Positions 26,092-35,413 of a stretch of DNA of 64,000 nt are shown piece by piece. Origin of the DNA: Bordetella parapertussis (GTDB taxonomy: Bacteria > Pseudomonadota > Gammaproteobacteria > Burkholderiales > Burkholderiaceae_C); NCBI GenBank assembly GCA_945878065.1, contig CAMDXA010000005.1:1-64000 (forward strand), read 5' to 3'. Numbering within the stretch: the first letter of the stretch is position 1; each line of letters opens with the position of its first letter. The translations under genes were made by a program, and so were the position numbers. A model generated the notes under the pieces. That model ran no database searches. It worked only from the letters and a program-made list of their open reading frames with translations, and was not told the origin of the DNA.

Positions 26092-26952
26092 TTATTTGCC
26101 TCGCATACCGTCAAAAATTTCGCCAAACGAAGGCTTGTTATGGTGATTGATCACCGATCGGGCAGCTTCAATCACGAGGGGCATGGGATGGCCATGCAAA
26201 TTGGCAACGATCAGCTGTTGGACGCACTTGAAAATTTCACCATCTTCTTCCACCACTTGGGCAATGCGAATGGCAAATGGACCGGCAATACCGTAGGCTA
26301 ATAACACGCCCATGAACGTACCTACCAGCGCTGAACCAATCAGGGCGCCGAGCACGGGAGGTGGTTGGTCAATCGCACCCATGGTTTTCACCACACCCAA
26401 CACACAAGCCACAATGCCCAACGCAGGCAAGGCGCCTTCCATACTGGCCCAGAAAGTGGCGTTCATGCCCTCATGGTGTTGGTGGTTTTTGATGGAAGCG
26501 GTCATCACGTCTTCCACCGCATAGGGACTCAAATTGCCAGATGACACCACCATCAAACGGATGGTGTCGCAAATCATGTCTAACAAGGCATGGTCTTGCA
26601 AAATCGGCGGGTATTCGGCAAAGATCGCGCTGGACTCAGGATTTTCAATGTGCGGCTCCAGCGCGACAGCGCCTTCTGCTTTAAGTGTTTTGAGTATTTT
26701 GGACACCACCAATATCACCGCGAGGTAGTCGTCCTTGTGGTATTTGGGGCCTTTGAAAACCTTGCTTGCCGCTGCAAAACCAGTGCCTACGCCAGCCTTG
26801 CTGTTACCAATGAGGGCCGCACCAACGGCCGCACCAAAAATGGAGACAAATTCGAATGGAGCCGCTGCAATAATGGGGGCCATATCGCCGCCATGGACGA
26901 TATAAACGCCAAATACACAAGCGAACAAAACAACCAGACCTACTGCGCCCAT
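26092..26952 (-). CDS. motA: Flagellar motor stator protein MotA
   Basis: MotA is the four-helix stator subunit that turns the rotor. The 286-residue protein has helices at the N-terminus (GAVGLVVLFACVFGVYIVHG and FEFVSIFGAAVGAALIG), a cytoplasmic loop with charged residues, and the last two helices containing LPALGIVACVLGVVKTMGAI and GSALVGTFMGVLLAYGIAGP. Length matches the proton-type MotA family (about 285-295). GGAG precedes the ATG. No clear sigma-28 site was found upstream. Confidence 0.97.
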   Translation of the reverse strand: MGAVGLVVLFACVFGVYIVHGGDMAPIIAAAPFEFVSIFGAAVGAALIGNSKAGVGTGFAAASKVFKGPKYHKDDYLAVILVVSKILKTLKAEGAVALEPHIENPESSAIFAEYPPILQDHALLDMICDTIRLMVVSSGNLSPYAVEDVMTASIKNHQHHEGMNATFWASMEGALPALGIVACVLGVVKTMGAIDQPPPVLGALIGSALVGTFMGVLLAYGIAGPFAIRIAQVVEEDGEIFKCVQQLIVANLHGHPMPLVIEAARSVINHHNKPSFGEIFDGMRGK

Positions 26953-27059
26953 TTTCTACTCCAAGTGTTAAAGCAAACGGGGCCTAATGACCCCATTGCT
27001 TCAGATCCGATGCCCTGAGAGTACCTGAAAAACAGTACCCAACGCGTTGCATCGTGTTT

Positions 27060-27482
27060 TCAATTCACTGCCATGCTCGCTTGCTGCGGGCGTGGGATCA
27101 ACTCAGGCACAGACTCCCATGCACTGCGAATTTCAATCATCAAGCCATAGATTTCTTCCAAGGCTTGCAAATCATTTCTAGCATTAACGTGTAACAAGCG
27201 ACGAGTCACATAGTTATAAAGTTCATCCAAATTTTTGGCCAACTCGCCGCCTTTTTCAAAGTCCAAAGCACCTTGCAAGCCCAGCACGATGCGGCTGGCT
27301 CGGGCAATCGCTTTGGATTTTTCCGAGATGTTGTTGTGCTGAATATGGCCTTTGGCGGCTGACATGCTTTCAATCAAGCCGTCAAACAGCATTTGAATCA
27401 GTTCAACACTGCTGGCCTTGGACACGCCGGTACTGACCTTGACTTGTCCGTAGGATTCGATGGCACGGTGATTGGCTCTCAT
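27060..27482 (-). CDS. fliS: Flagellin export chaperone FliS
   Basis: FliS binds newly made flagellin and prevents its premature assembly. The 140-residue helical protein contains SYGQVKVSTGVSKASSVELI, then QMLFDGLIESMSAAKGHIQH and LDELYNYVTRRLLHVNARND, matching FliS. It is placed away from fliD, unlike in enterics, and has its own sigma-28-like promoter. Confidence 0.93.
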   Translation of the reverse strand: MRANHRAIESYGQVKVSTGVSKASSVELIQMLFDGLIESMSAAKGHIQHNNISEKSKAIARASRIVLGLQGALDFEKGGELAKNLDELYNYVTRRLLHVNARNDLQALEEIYGLMIEIRSAWESVPELIPRPQQASMAVN

Positions 27483-27519
27483 TTCATTGGCTCCAGTTAA
27501 TCAATCTTTGACAATGAAT

Positions 27520-27546
27520 GATTCGGAGCCATGGGGGCTAACTTGA
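27520..27546 (-). promoter_or_regulatory. Probable sigma-28 promoter of fliS
   Basis: Minus strand TCAAGTTA, 11-base spacer, TCCGAATC. The -35 is identical to that of fliC; the -10 keeps CCGA but departs from consensus at the ends. It lies just after the unknown membrane protein gene and about 38 bases before fliS. Confidence 0.6.
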
Positions 27547-27573
27547 GAGTTTGTGTGAAATTGCATGCGAGGC

Positions 27574-28326
27574 TCAAGCGGGAATGGGTTTGGCTTCTTC
27601 TGCTTGTTCAGAGGAAACAGGAGTCACCATCGCCGGCACAGGAGTGGCAGGCTGGGCCGTTGGCAAGCCCGACAAATCAGGTTGCAGCACCATCGGTTCA
27701 TGTGTCAGGGCCGGTTCAGTCGGCACTTCAGCCGCTGCAAAAACCTCTTCCACCGGCGGCAACTCTGGGTTGTCCTCGCCTTCAGGGCGTATGAGCAAGG
27801 TCGCTGAATAGGCTTCGTTCAAACCCACACCAATGCGGGCATAAATCATGGCAGTTACTTGGTCTAAGGATTGCTGAATGCGCAACACATCATCCGCATT
27901 GCCTTTGGCAAAGTCCACACCCGCCTGATAAATACTGGCCAAATGGTGCATGGGCAACCAAGACTCCAAGGAACCACGCGGGGTGGGAATCATGCGGTTG
28001 TTGGTCGGTACACCTGCGGTGCCAGCCTTGCCGTGTTTATAGCCTTCCATGAACACCTGCTCGATATGCTGGCGCAACACGGGTTCGTAATGCGGTTTGA
28101 GGGTGCCCACAAATTTGGCGTCCACACCCGGTACCGGAATGCCGCTCATGGCGTCCCACAGGCTTTTGCCGGACAACTCGCCAAACAAACCGTCGTTATA
28201 GGTTTGCGGCATATCAGGCTTGGCATAGCTTTGGTAGATCACATTGACCTTGTCAATGATGTAGAGCACCAGGATAAATACCAGCAACAAACCCCAGGCA
28301 AAGAAAAGTTGAAAAAAGCTGTTCAT
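27574..28326 (-). CDS. Unknown membrane-anchored protein in the flhF-fliA run
   Basis: Not recognised. The 250-residue product has one strong N-terminal membrane helix (LFFAWGLLLVFILVLYIID, about 7-25), then a soluble part with YNDGLFGELSGKSLWDAMSG and VLRQHIEQVFMEGYKHGKAG, a helix-rich middle, and a Pro/Glu/Ala-rich tail from about 195. Its ATG overlaps the fliA stop by four bases, so it is translationally coupled to fliA and almost surely belongs to the flagellar regulon. No domain can be named from sequence alone. Confidence 0.6.
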   Translation of the reverse strand: MNSFFQLFFAWGLLLVFILVLYIIDKVNVIYQSYAKPDMPQTYNDGLFGELSGKSLWDAMSGIPVPGVDAKFVGTLKPHYEPVLRQHIEQVFMEGYKHGKAGTAGVPTNNRMIPTPRGSLESWLPMHHLASIYQAGVDFAKGNADDVLRIQQSLDQVTAMIYARIGVGLNEAYSATLLIRPEGEDNPELPPVEEVFAAAEVPTEPALTHEPMVLQPDLSGLPTAQPATPVPAMVTPVSSEQAEEAKPIPA

Positions 28327-29078
28327 GCCGCCCTCCTGCCTGCTTTATCTGAGGTGTGCCCATCCACTTGCAAAGTGCCGCGCAATTTTTTCACCACGGC
28401 AGACAAAATTTGGCTGACGCGGGATTCACTGACTTCAAGCACTTCACCAATTTCTTTCAAATTCAATTCTTCGACGTAATAGAGTTGCATCACCAGTTGC
28501 TCGCGCTCTGGCAATTGGGCAATCGCATCTGTCACGGCTTGCATGAATTCAGCTTCTTCCACGATCACATCCGGTTGGTGTGAGGCGTCATCGGCAATGC
28601 CCATCACTTCTTCAGTGACCACTTCCAGCGAATAGGTTTCAAAGCGTCTGGCCTTGCCGCGTTCTTTTTGGAAGTCTTCCAAATCTTTGCCCATGTACTC
28701 GGCAATTTCAGCTTGGGTAGGCGCGCGGCCCAGTTCAGCCGACAAGGCATGCAAGGTTTCGTTGTGTTCTTTGTTAAATGCCACGGCCGAGCGCGGCAAG
28801 AACGACAAGCGTCTGACCTCGTCCAGCATGGCACCACGCACACGGCTGTGGGCAAAGTTTTCAAAGTCCACGCCTTTGGTGGCGTCAAACACGCGGGAAG
28901 CTTCCAGCAATCCCATCATGCCGACTTGAATCAGTTCATCAAGTTCCATATAGGCCGGAACGCGTGCTTTCAAATGCAAGGCGACGCGCTTGACCAAACC
29001 TAAATGGTTGAGCACCAGTTCTTCGCCTTGCGGCCTGGCCTGGCTGTACATCTGCATGGGGGTCAAAGTACGCATCAT
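28323..29078 (-). CDS. fliA: Flagellar sigma factor FliA (sigma-28)
   Basis: FliA directs transcription of late flagellar genes. The 251 residues show region 2 (LGLVKRVALHLKARVPAYME, LDELIQVGMMGLLEASRVF), region 3 (EVRRLSFLPRSAV) and region 4 with a helix-turn-helix (EELNLKEIGEVLEVSESRVS, QILSAVVKKL). The start overlaps the flhG stop by four bases, and the downstream unknown gene overlaps by four. The predicted targets fliC, flaG, fliD and fliS lie in this window. Confidence 0.98.
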   Translation of the reverse strand: MMRTLTPMQMYSQARPQGEELVLNHLGLVKRVALHLKARVPAYMELDELIQVGMMGLLEASRVFDATKGVDFENFAHSRVRGAMLDEVRRLSFLPRSAVAFNKEHNETLHALSAELGRAPTQAEIAEYMGKDLEDFQKERGKARRFETYSLEVVTEEVMGIADDASHQPDVIVEEAEFMQAVTDAIAQLPEREQLVMQLYYVEELNLKEIGEVLEVSESRVSQILSAVVKKLRGTLQVDGHTSDKAGRRAA

Positions 29079-29899
29079 TGATTCGCGCTGCTTTTCAGCA
29101 GGCGCTCCATGAAAAATTGCAAACCACCCGACGGGTGATCAATGGGTCTGAGCTGAGTGCATAACTCAGCCAGTCTGCGAAAGTCGCGGGCAGCAGCGGT
29201 TCCGGGTGCCAACTCCATGACTGATTGGTATTTTTTGAGCGCAGCCAGCACCATTTCATCCCGCTCGATGGCCGTGAGATAGTGGATGGATTCATTCAGA
29301 AAACGCATGCAGACATCGTTCAAACGCTGGTAGAGCTTCCAACCTTGCGTTTGTGTGTCGACCAAATTGGGAATCAGGTAAATCTCGTCCAATTGCATTT
29401 CCTGCGACATCACTTTGATCGTGCCGTAAGCATCTGCAATGGAAGAAGGGTCATCTTGCACCACGACAAAGCGGCGGTGGCAGGCGGACAAGAACGCCAG
29501 CACGGACGGTGAAATACCGGCGGCGACGTCCACAATCAGGTAGTCGACACTTTTGCCCAAATTGCTGAACGCTTGCACGATGCTGGCCGCCTGAATATGG
29601 CTGAGTGCAGCCAACTCTTGCATGCCCGATGCGCCAGGAATCAGTTGTATGCCTTGGCGGGTTTTCAGCGTGATTTCTTCCAGCGTTTTTTGACCCGCCA
29701 GAAAATGGCTGAGGTTGTATTCGGCGCGTGCACCCAACGCAATTTGTGCGTTGGCCAGGCCCAGGTCAGCGTCAAACAACATGACATCATGGCCACGCTG
29801 CGCCAAAGCCACGGCGAGGTTGATCGCCACAGTGGTTTTGCCTACCCCGCCCTTGCCGCTGGCAATGCCGATGACCTCGGTGGTTTTAAGCTTGCTCAT
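29075..29899 (-). CDS. flhG: MinD-like flagellar number regulator FlhG (FleN)
   Basis: FlhG is a ParA/MinD-type ATPase limiting the number of polar flagella. The 274-residue protein has the deviant Walker A IGIASGKGGVGKTTVAINLA at about 10-30 and Walker B VMLFDADLGLANAQIALG. The protein begins almost directly with the ATPase core; an N-terminal DQAxxLR helix, which in studied FlhG proteins activates FlhF GTPase, is not visible. Its 3' end overlaps the start of fliA; its start overlaps the end of flhF by 14 bases. Confidence 0.94.
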   Translation of the reverse strand: MSKLKTTEVIGIASGKGGVGKTTVAINLAVALAQRGHDVMLFDADLGLANAQIALGARAEYNLSHFLAGQKTLEEITLKTRQGIQLIPGASGMQELAALSHIQAASIVQAFSNLGKSVDYLIVDVAAGISPSVLAFLSACHRRFVVVQDDPSSIADAYGTIKVMSQEMQLDEIYLIPNLVDTQTQGWKLYQRLNDVCMRFLNESIHYLTAIERDEMVLAALKKYQSVMELAPGTAAARDFRRLAELCTQLRPIDHPSGGLQFFMERLLKSSANQ

Positions 29900-31328
29900 G
29901 CGTTACCCCTGTGTGCTGTGCCGCCAATCGGCTGATTCTGGCAGATGCCATCGCCATGGTGCTGCGGAAATCTTCTTGTGTGCTGTCAACTTGATGCGCG
30001 GTCAACTGTGTCAGTGCAAGACCGACCAGTTCTTCGACATGCAATTGGCGGCTGCAGTCACCTGTGCGCTCACCTCGGCTGACATGGCTGACGCCGACAT
30101 GGCCTTCGGTGAGCACTTGAATGAGTGACCACGGTTGTGTGGCTTCATCGAGTTTGCTGACCATCAGACTTTGCCACTGTATGCCTTGCGTGGAGAGCAA
30201 GCGACGCAACAGTGATTGCGAAGCATCTGCGGGCACAACCACATGGAACTGTGCGCTGGCTGCAATGCCCGCAATTTCAGCCACGCGCTCTGCCATTTGC
30301 ACCCCGGGGGTGTCAATCACGATGCATTTGCGGTGGCCGTGTTCTTCGAGCAGCAGTTTCAACATGGTGATGTTGGTGGCGCGAAAGCAATCCACACCAG
30401 ACTGTGCGCTGAGTAATTGGGTTTGGTTCCAGGCACCGGCACGTTGGTCGCTGAAACTGATCACCGCCACTTGTTCGCTGCCAAGGCTGACACTGGCGTG
30501 TTGCGCCATGCGTGCCACCATCAAAGATTTGCCTGAACCTGAGGGTCCCGCCAACACATGGATGCCTGTGTCTGTCACAGACACATGGGTTTGTTGCATG
30601 GAGTGGCACAACTGGCGGCGAATTTCTTCGAGCGCCGGTTCGACCTCTTCAAAGCTTTGGATGCTGTCAATCAACAAAGCCCGCAATGCCACTGGAATGG
30701 CGGCTTCTTGCAGGGCATTGCGAAGCGGATGCAAATTGCGAGACAGACCTGCGCCTTGCCAAGCCATTTGCTGGCTGAGTTTGAATTCTTTGCGCAACAC
30801 GGCCAGCTCTTCGCGCACCATGTCGACAATTTCTCGGCTGCGCATCTTGTCGCGTTCTTCTTGCGCGGCCAGTAATTTTTCGGCGGCTACGGTTTCTACA
30901 GCCAACACTGGCGCCGGGTTGGCGGCGGCCTTTTCTGTTGCCGTGTCTTTGGCTTGCCCGGCCGTTACTTCTTCCAACGATTGGGTTTTTAACTGGGCCG
31001 CTGGTACAAATCCATCTGACGCAACCGCTTTGGCAGGCTTGTTTTGGCGTTTTTGACGAACCATGGTGTCGTCCAGCACTTGGCCAAAACTGGCAGGTGA
31101 TGCATCCAGCTCGGGTTTGTCTGACAACACATATGTTTTTTCGGTCGGCACAAAGGTTTCTGCCACCGCTGTTTCTGCATCCAAAGGCGCCACATCCACT
31201 GCCACGATCAATTCGGTTTGCCCGCGGACTTTGCTGCTGGAGATGACGAGCACGTCAGGTCCATACAAAGCCACGGCCTTTTCGTTAGCGGCTCGGGTAT
31301 CGCGTGCCAGAATTCTTTTGAGTTCCAT
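29886..31328 (-). CDS. flhF: SRP-type GTPase FlhF, divergent G motifs
   Basis: FlhF sets polar position of the flagellum. The 480-residue protein has the FlhF plan: a short basic N-terminal domain (MELKRILARDTRAANEKAVA), a long acidic linker, an N-domain helical bundle, then a G domain at about 260-470. G1 is GPSGSGKS rather than GPTGVGKTTT, G3 is DTPG rather than DTAG, and G4 is SKLDEA, so nucleotide handling may differ from model FlhF. Position between flhA and flhG is canonical. Confidence 0.92.
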   Translation of the reverse strand: MELKRILARDTRAANEKAVALYGPDVLVISSSKVRGQTELIVAVDVAPLDAETAVAETFVPTEKTYVLSDKPELDASPASFGQVLDDTMVRQKRQNKPAKAVASDGFVPAAQLKTQSLEEVTAGQAKDTATEKAAANPAPVLAVETVAAEKLLAAQEERDKMRSREIVDMVREELAVLRKEFKLSQQMAWQGAGLSRNLHPLRNALQEAAIPVALRALLIDSIQSFEEVEPALEEIRRQLCHSMQQTHVSVTDTGIHVLAGPSGSGKSLMVARMAQHASVSLGSEQVAVISFSDQRAGAWNQTQLLSAQSGVDCFRATNITMLKLLLEEHGHRKCIVIDTPGVQMAERVAEIAGIAASAQFHVVVPADASQSLLRRLLSTQGIQWQSLMVSKLDEATQPWSLIQVLTEGHVGVSHVSRGERTGDCSRQLHVEELVGLALTQLTAHQVDSTQEDFRSTMAMASARISRLAAQHTGVTHEQA

Positions 31329-31361
31329 GGTATTTCTCGCAGGTCAGTGTTTTTATGTCAA

Positions 31362-33464
31362 TCAAGTCCGGTTCAGGGCATTCACTGTGTGAATCACCTT
31401 GACAGCCTGGTCATCAGGAATTTCGCTGTATGACAGCACGGTCAAATCGTTCACGCGGAATCGCACCGCTTTGGACAACCAGCCGCGAATCAGTGGCGAC
31501 ACCACCAATACCGCTGCATGTCCTTCTTCTTCCATGGCGCGTGAGCCTTGGCGCAATGAATTGAACAGGTTTTCTGCCAAATTGGGTTCGAGCACCACCG
31601 GTTGGCCGGGCTGGCTTTGCTGCAACACGTTATGCAACAGTTGTTCCAGGCTGGGCTCAAGTGTCATCACAGACAAATTGTTCGATTCATCGACCAGCGC
31701 TTGCATGATCATGCGACCGAGTTTGGGGCGCACAGAGGCCGCCAGTTGTTCGGGGTCGGTGCTGCGGGCAGCGGCTTCTGTCAAGGTTTCCACAATCGAG
31801 CGCATGTCGCGGATGGAAACGCCCTCGCCCAGCAACTGCTGCAACACGCGGGTGACCACGCCCAGGCTGAGTTTGCCCGGCACGAGTTCTTCGACCAATT
31901 TCGGCGATTTGGCAGACAACTTGTCAAGCAATTGCTGCACTTCATCATGGCTCAACAAATCTGCTGAGTTCTCACGCAAGACTTTGTTCAAATGGGTGGC
32001 GATGGCGGTGCTGGCGTCGACCACGGTGTAACCCAATGTGCGGGCCACATCACGCTGTGACGGTTCAATCCAGACGGCCTCTAAACCAAACGCAGGTTCG
32101 CGTGTCGGTGTGCCTTGCAATTCGCCATAGACCTGTCCGGGGTTGATCGCCAGTTCACGGCCGACTTTGATCTCGCCCTTGCCACGCACCACGCCTTTGA
32201 GCACGATGTTGTAGCTGTCGGGGTCGATGTTCAAGTCATCGCGAATACGCACCGGTTGCACCAAAAAGCCCAGTTCGGCAGACAATTTTTTGCGCACCCC
32301 TTTGACACGGCTCATCAATTCACCGCCGGTTTCAGGGTTGACCAAGGGAATCAGGCCATAGCCAATTTCCAAACCGATCAAATCGACCTGGTCGACATCG
32401 TCCCAGTCCAAATCTTTGGTGGCTTCGGATGTAGCGGCGGCTTGCGCCACGGCTTCTTGCGTGGCTTCTTCTTCCACCTCGCTCTTGATCACCAACAAGC
32501 CCAGCCCCGCGGTGGCAGCAGCCAAGCTGATGAACATCAAATGCGGCATGCCGGGCACCAGTCCCAGTATGACCAAAATAATGGCAGAGATAAACAGCGC
32601 AGACGGATTGGCCAATTGCGAACCGGCTTGCTCTGTAATTGATTCGCTCGTGGTGACGCGCGTGACGATGATGGCGGTGGCCAATGACAACAGCAAGGAT
32701 GGGATTTGCGCCACCAAGCCGTCACCGATGGTCAGCAATGTATAAATCTTGCCCGCCTCAGACACAGACAAGTCATGCTGGACCACACCAATGGCCAAAC
32801 CACCGATCAGGTTGATCAACAGAATCAACAGGCCGGCAATGGCGTCACCGCTGACAAATTTGGAGGCACCGTCCATGGCACCAAAGAAATCTGACTCTTG
32901 GGCCAAATCTTCACGGCGTTTTTTAGCGGTCGCTTGGTCGATCACGCCGGCGTTCAAATCCGCGTCGATAGACATTTGTTTGCCAGGCATGGCGTCCAAG
33001 GTGAATCGTGCGTTCACTTCAGACACGCGGCCCGCACCTTTGGTCACCACAATAAAGTTGATGATCATCAAAATCGCAAAGATGATGAAGCCCACCACAT
33101 AATTTCCACCGATCACAAATTCGCCAAATGCCGCCACCACTTTTCCCGCGGCTTCTGGGCCGGTATGCCCTTCCACCAAAATGATTCGGGTGGACGCCAC
33201 GTTCAACGCCAAGCGCAACATGGTGGCAAACAACAATACGGTAGGGAATGACGAGAATTCCAGCGGTTTGCGGGTGTTGATGGCGATCATGATGACCACC
33301 AAGCTGATAATGATGTTGAAAGTAAATAAAAAATCTAATAAAAGTGCAGGCAATGGCAGCACCAACATGGCCATGATCAACAACACCAGGACGGGAATAC
33401 CCAGACCGGTGTAGTCAAACTTGGTCAAGTTCTGTCGAATCGTTGACAGGCTCAAAGTGCTCAT
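31362..33464 (-). CDS. flhA: Flagellar export gate protein FlhA
   Basis: FlhA is the main membrane component of the flagellar export gate. The 700-residue protein has about eight membrane helices in its first 320 residues, with the conserved SEVNARFTLDAMPGKQMSID loop, and a cytoplasmic C-terminal domain with LSAELGFLVQPVRIRDDLNI and LLGEGVSIRDMRSIVETLTE. Full length. First gene of the flhAFG-fliA run, with a sigma-54 promoter upstream. Confidence 0.98.
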   Translation of the reverse strand: MSTLSLSTIRQNLTKFDYTGLGIPVLVLLIMAMLVLPLPALLLDFLFTFNIIISLVVIMIAINTRKPLEFSSFPTVLLFATMLRLALNVASTRIILVEGHTGPEAAGKVVAAFGEFVIGGNYVVGFIIFAILMIINFIVVTKGAGRVSEVNARFTLDAMPGKQMSIDADLNAGVIDQATAKKRREDLAQESDFFGAMDGASKFVSGDAIAGLLILLINLIGGLAIGVVQHDLSVSEAGKIYTLLTIGDGLVAQIPSLLLSLATAIIVTRVTTSESITEQAGSQLANPSALFISAIILVILGLVPGMPHLMFISLAAATAGLGLLVIKSEVEEEATQEAVAQAAATSEATKDLDWDDVDQVDLIGLEIGYGLIPLVNPETGGELMSRVKGVRKKLSAELGFLVQPVRIRDDLNIDPDSYNIVLKGVVRGKGEIKVGRELAINPGQVYGELQGTPTREPAFGLEAVWIEPSQRDVARTLGYTVVDASTAIATHLNKVLRENSADLLSHDEVQQLLDKLSAKSPKLVEELVPGKLSLGVVTRVLQQLLGEGVSIRDMRSIVETLTEAAARSTDPEQLAASVRPKLGRMIMQALVDESNNLSVMTLEPSLEQLLHNVLQQSQPGQPVVLEPNLAENLFNSLRQGSRAMEEEGHAAVLVVSPLIRGWLSKAVRFRVNDLTVLSYSEIPDDQAVKVIHTVNALNRT

Positions 33465-33538
33465 TGTGGCTTTTCTCTTGTTTTTGAAACGTTAAGAATT
33501 CATTTGTTCTGGTTTTTTCAGAACCATCGAACAAGTGA

Positions 33539-33554
33539 AGCAATGGATGTGCCA
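33539..33554 (-). promoter_or_regulatory. Sigma-54 promoter of the flhA operon
   Basis: Minus strand TGGCAC-ATCCA-TTGCT: a complete -24 box and four of five bases in the -12 box at correct spacing. Transcription would start near 33528, about 63 bases before the flhA ATG, the same distance as at flgB. Confidence 0.85.
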
Positions 33555-33625
33555 ACCCTTGTTAGGTGTTGACTGACCCGCTCCCAGATCACGGCAGCTT
33601 GTACTGGCAGCGGCAAGCTATTTCC

Positions 33626-33641
33626 AGTCACGGTTCTTGCT
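33626..33641 (+). promoter_or_regulatory. Weak sigma-54-like site before fliK
   Basis: AGTCAC-GGTTC-TTGCT has the correct spacing and a good -12 box, but the invariant GG of the -24 element is GT. It is in the divergent flhA-fliK region, about 38 bases before fliK, where a promoter for fliKLMN is needed. Confidence 0.3.
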
Positions 33642-33678
33642 TAGTAGAAGCTATCTTTTAAGAAAACACTGAACGGAT

Positions 33679-35388
33679 ATGAACTTATCTGCATTGAACC
33701 CACCCCAGGTCAACCCACCAAACAACAAAGTGGCTGAGACTTCTGTCTCTGGCAACGAAGCTGTGCGCTTGAAATCTGAGGCTTTGTCGGGCGCCGACTT
33801 CGCCAGTTATTTGCACAACCAGGTTCAATCGCTCAAGCATGCACAGCGGCCAGCTTTTGCCGTTGCAGACAAGGCTTTGCCACCGCCTACCGCCAAAAAC
33901 GATGCCAGGTTGAACAAAGACAAGCCTGCAGACGAACATGGCCATGACAAATCGGTGGATTCCGACGCCCACAAGGCCCAACAACGCCAGGCAGCTGCCA
34001 AGGCCGCACGGGCAGACAAAAGCAATGACCGTACCGATGGTGAAGAAAAAGTCACTGATCGGCAGGTGCAAGACCGTATCCAAGAGGCCAAAGAAGCGCA
34101 AATCAGCCAGCAACAGGCACAGCTCGCGGCACAAGAGCAGACCGCACAAGCCGTGTCGGATCAAATGCAAGCCGCTCTCGTTGGCGGTGCAGACCTGTCC
34201 AACGAATTGGGCACAGATAGCGACCAAGCGAATGGCTTGGCCGCACAAAATGCGACCCTCACCACCATCGCAGTCAGCGATAAATTGCAAATCATCACCA
34301 CGGCCAATGCTGCCGCCAGCGAACAAAGCGTGGCCGATTTCGCGCTGGCCATGGGCTTGGACCCGAACCAAGTGAAAACCTTGTTTGGTGAATCTGCGGC
34401 CAACGCTGCGGCAGCCAAACTGGCCGGGAGCAATCCTTCCACCCAGCAAATACTGGGCATCAATAGCTCGCCTGGCTTGGGCTTGACTGCCGACGCGGCA
34501 ACTGCAGTGGCAGACGGTAAATCTATGGCGTTCAGCCCACAAGCGCTGGTCGGCAGCGGTTTGACAGTTGCCATGGACGGCCCAGTCAGTACGGCGGACT
34601 TCCAAACCTTGCAAGCCCAAGCCCCTGCCATCACCGCCGATGCACAAGACATGCTGGGCAAAATGGAGAACCTGCAGATTCAATTAGGCAGCGCTCAGGC
34701 ACAGATAACAGCGGGCACTGCTTCACCGGCCAGCACGCTCGCCGTGCTGTCCATGATGGACACGCAATTGCGCGCCGAAGACATCGAAGCCTTGAAAAAT
34801 GAATTCGATGCCGTGTCAACCTTTGACAGCCTGCCCGCTGTGGGCAAGGACGTGAATGCAACACCGCTGTCCCCATTGACCAACCGGCCCACCGCTCTTG
34901 CCCAGGCACCCACCGCCCCGGCATTTGCCAATACCCCGGACATGGCGCAAACCTACGACAAATTGAGCCAAAAACTGACCACAGAACTGGCCGCTCGCAT
35001 GCATGAAAAACTCAATGCCGGCGAATGGAAAATGAAATTTGCGCTGAAACCCGCCAGCTTGGGCTTGGTCGATGTTCAATTGGAAATGCGTGACGGAAAA
35101 CTGAGCGCCCACTTTCAATCAGACACCCATCTAACGCAAGATTTACTGCAAAACGGCAGCCAACGACTGAAAGACGCACTGGCCGATTTGGGCATGAACA
35201 ATGCGTCCGTGTTTGTGGCCCAAGGCCAAGCACAAGGCCAAGGGGCACAAGGCCAATCTGCTAGATCTGGCAAATTCACCCAAGGTAACGATAATCGTGA
35301 GAAACTGTCGGAAGAATCTGGCCTGAAAATTGCTGGAGATAAAGCATCTCGGCGTGACGAGCGTTCACAATTCGACAGTTACGCCTGA
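33679..35388 (+). CDS. fliK: Flagellar hook-length control protein FliK
   Basis: FliK measures the hook and triggers the switch from rod/hook to filament export. The 569-residue protein is Ala/Gln-rich and low complexity over its first 420 residues, and has the conserved C-terminal domain at about 430-520 (AARMHEKLNAGEWKMKFALK, PASLGLVDVQLEMRDGKLSA, LQNGSQRLKDALADLGM). Longer than E. coli FliK (about 375), which may relate to the large hook subunits here (inference). First of fliKLMN. Confidence 0.93.
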   Translation: MNLSALNPPQVNPPNNKVAETSVSGNEAVRLKSEALSGADFASYLHNQVQSLKHAQRPAFAVADKALPPPTAKNDARLNKDKPADEHGHDKSVDSDAHKAQQRQAAAKAARADKSNDRTDGEEKVTDRQVQDRIQEAKEAQISQQQAQLAAQEQTAQAVSDQMQAALVGGADLSNELGTDSDQANGLAAQNATLTTIAVSDKLQIITTANAAASEQSVADFALAMGLDPNQVKTLFGESAANAAAAKLAGSNPSTQQILGINSSPGLGLTADAATAVADGKSMAFSPQALVGSGLTVAMDGPVSTADFQTLQAQAPAITADAQDMLGKMENLQIQLGSAQAQITAGTASPASTLAVLSMMDTQLRAEDIEALKNEFDAVSTFDSLPAVGKDVNATPLSPLTNRPTALAQAPTAPAFANTPDMAQTYDKLSQKLTTELAARMHEKLNAGEWKMKFALKPASLGLVDVQLEMRDGKLSAHFQSDTHLTQDLLQNGSQRLKDALADLGMNNASVFVAQGQAQGQGAQGQSARSGKFTQGNDNREKLSEESGLKIAGDKASRRDERSQFDSYA

Positions 35389-35413
35389 ACATTCAGTTAA
35401 ATAGGAGATTTCC

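Noticed and set aside
26953..27059. A sigma-28 or sigma-54 promoter before motA
   Set aside because: No box pair with acceptable match and spacing was found; motAB may be read from another promoter.
33685..34683. Long minus-strand frame opposite fliK
   Set aside because: Mirrors the Ala/Gln-rich repeats of fliK and resembles no protein; fliK has a conserved C-terminal domain.
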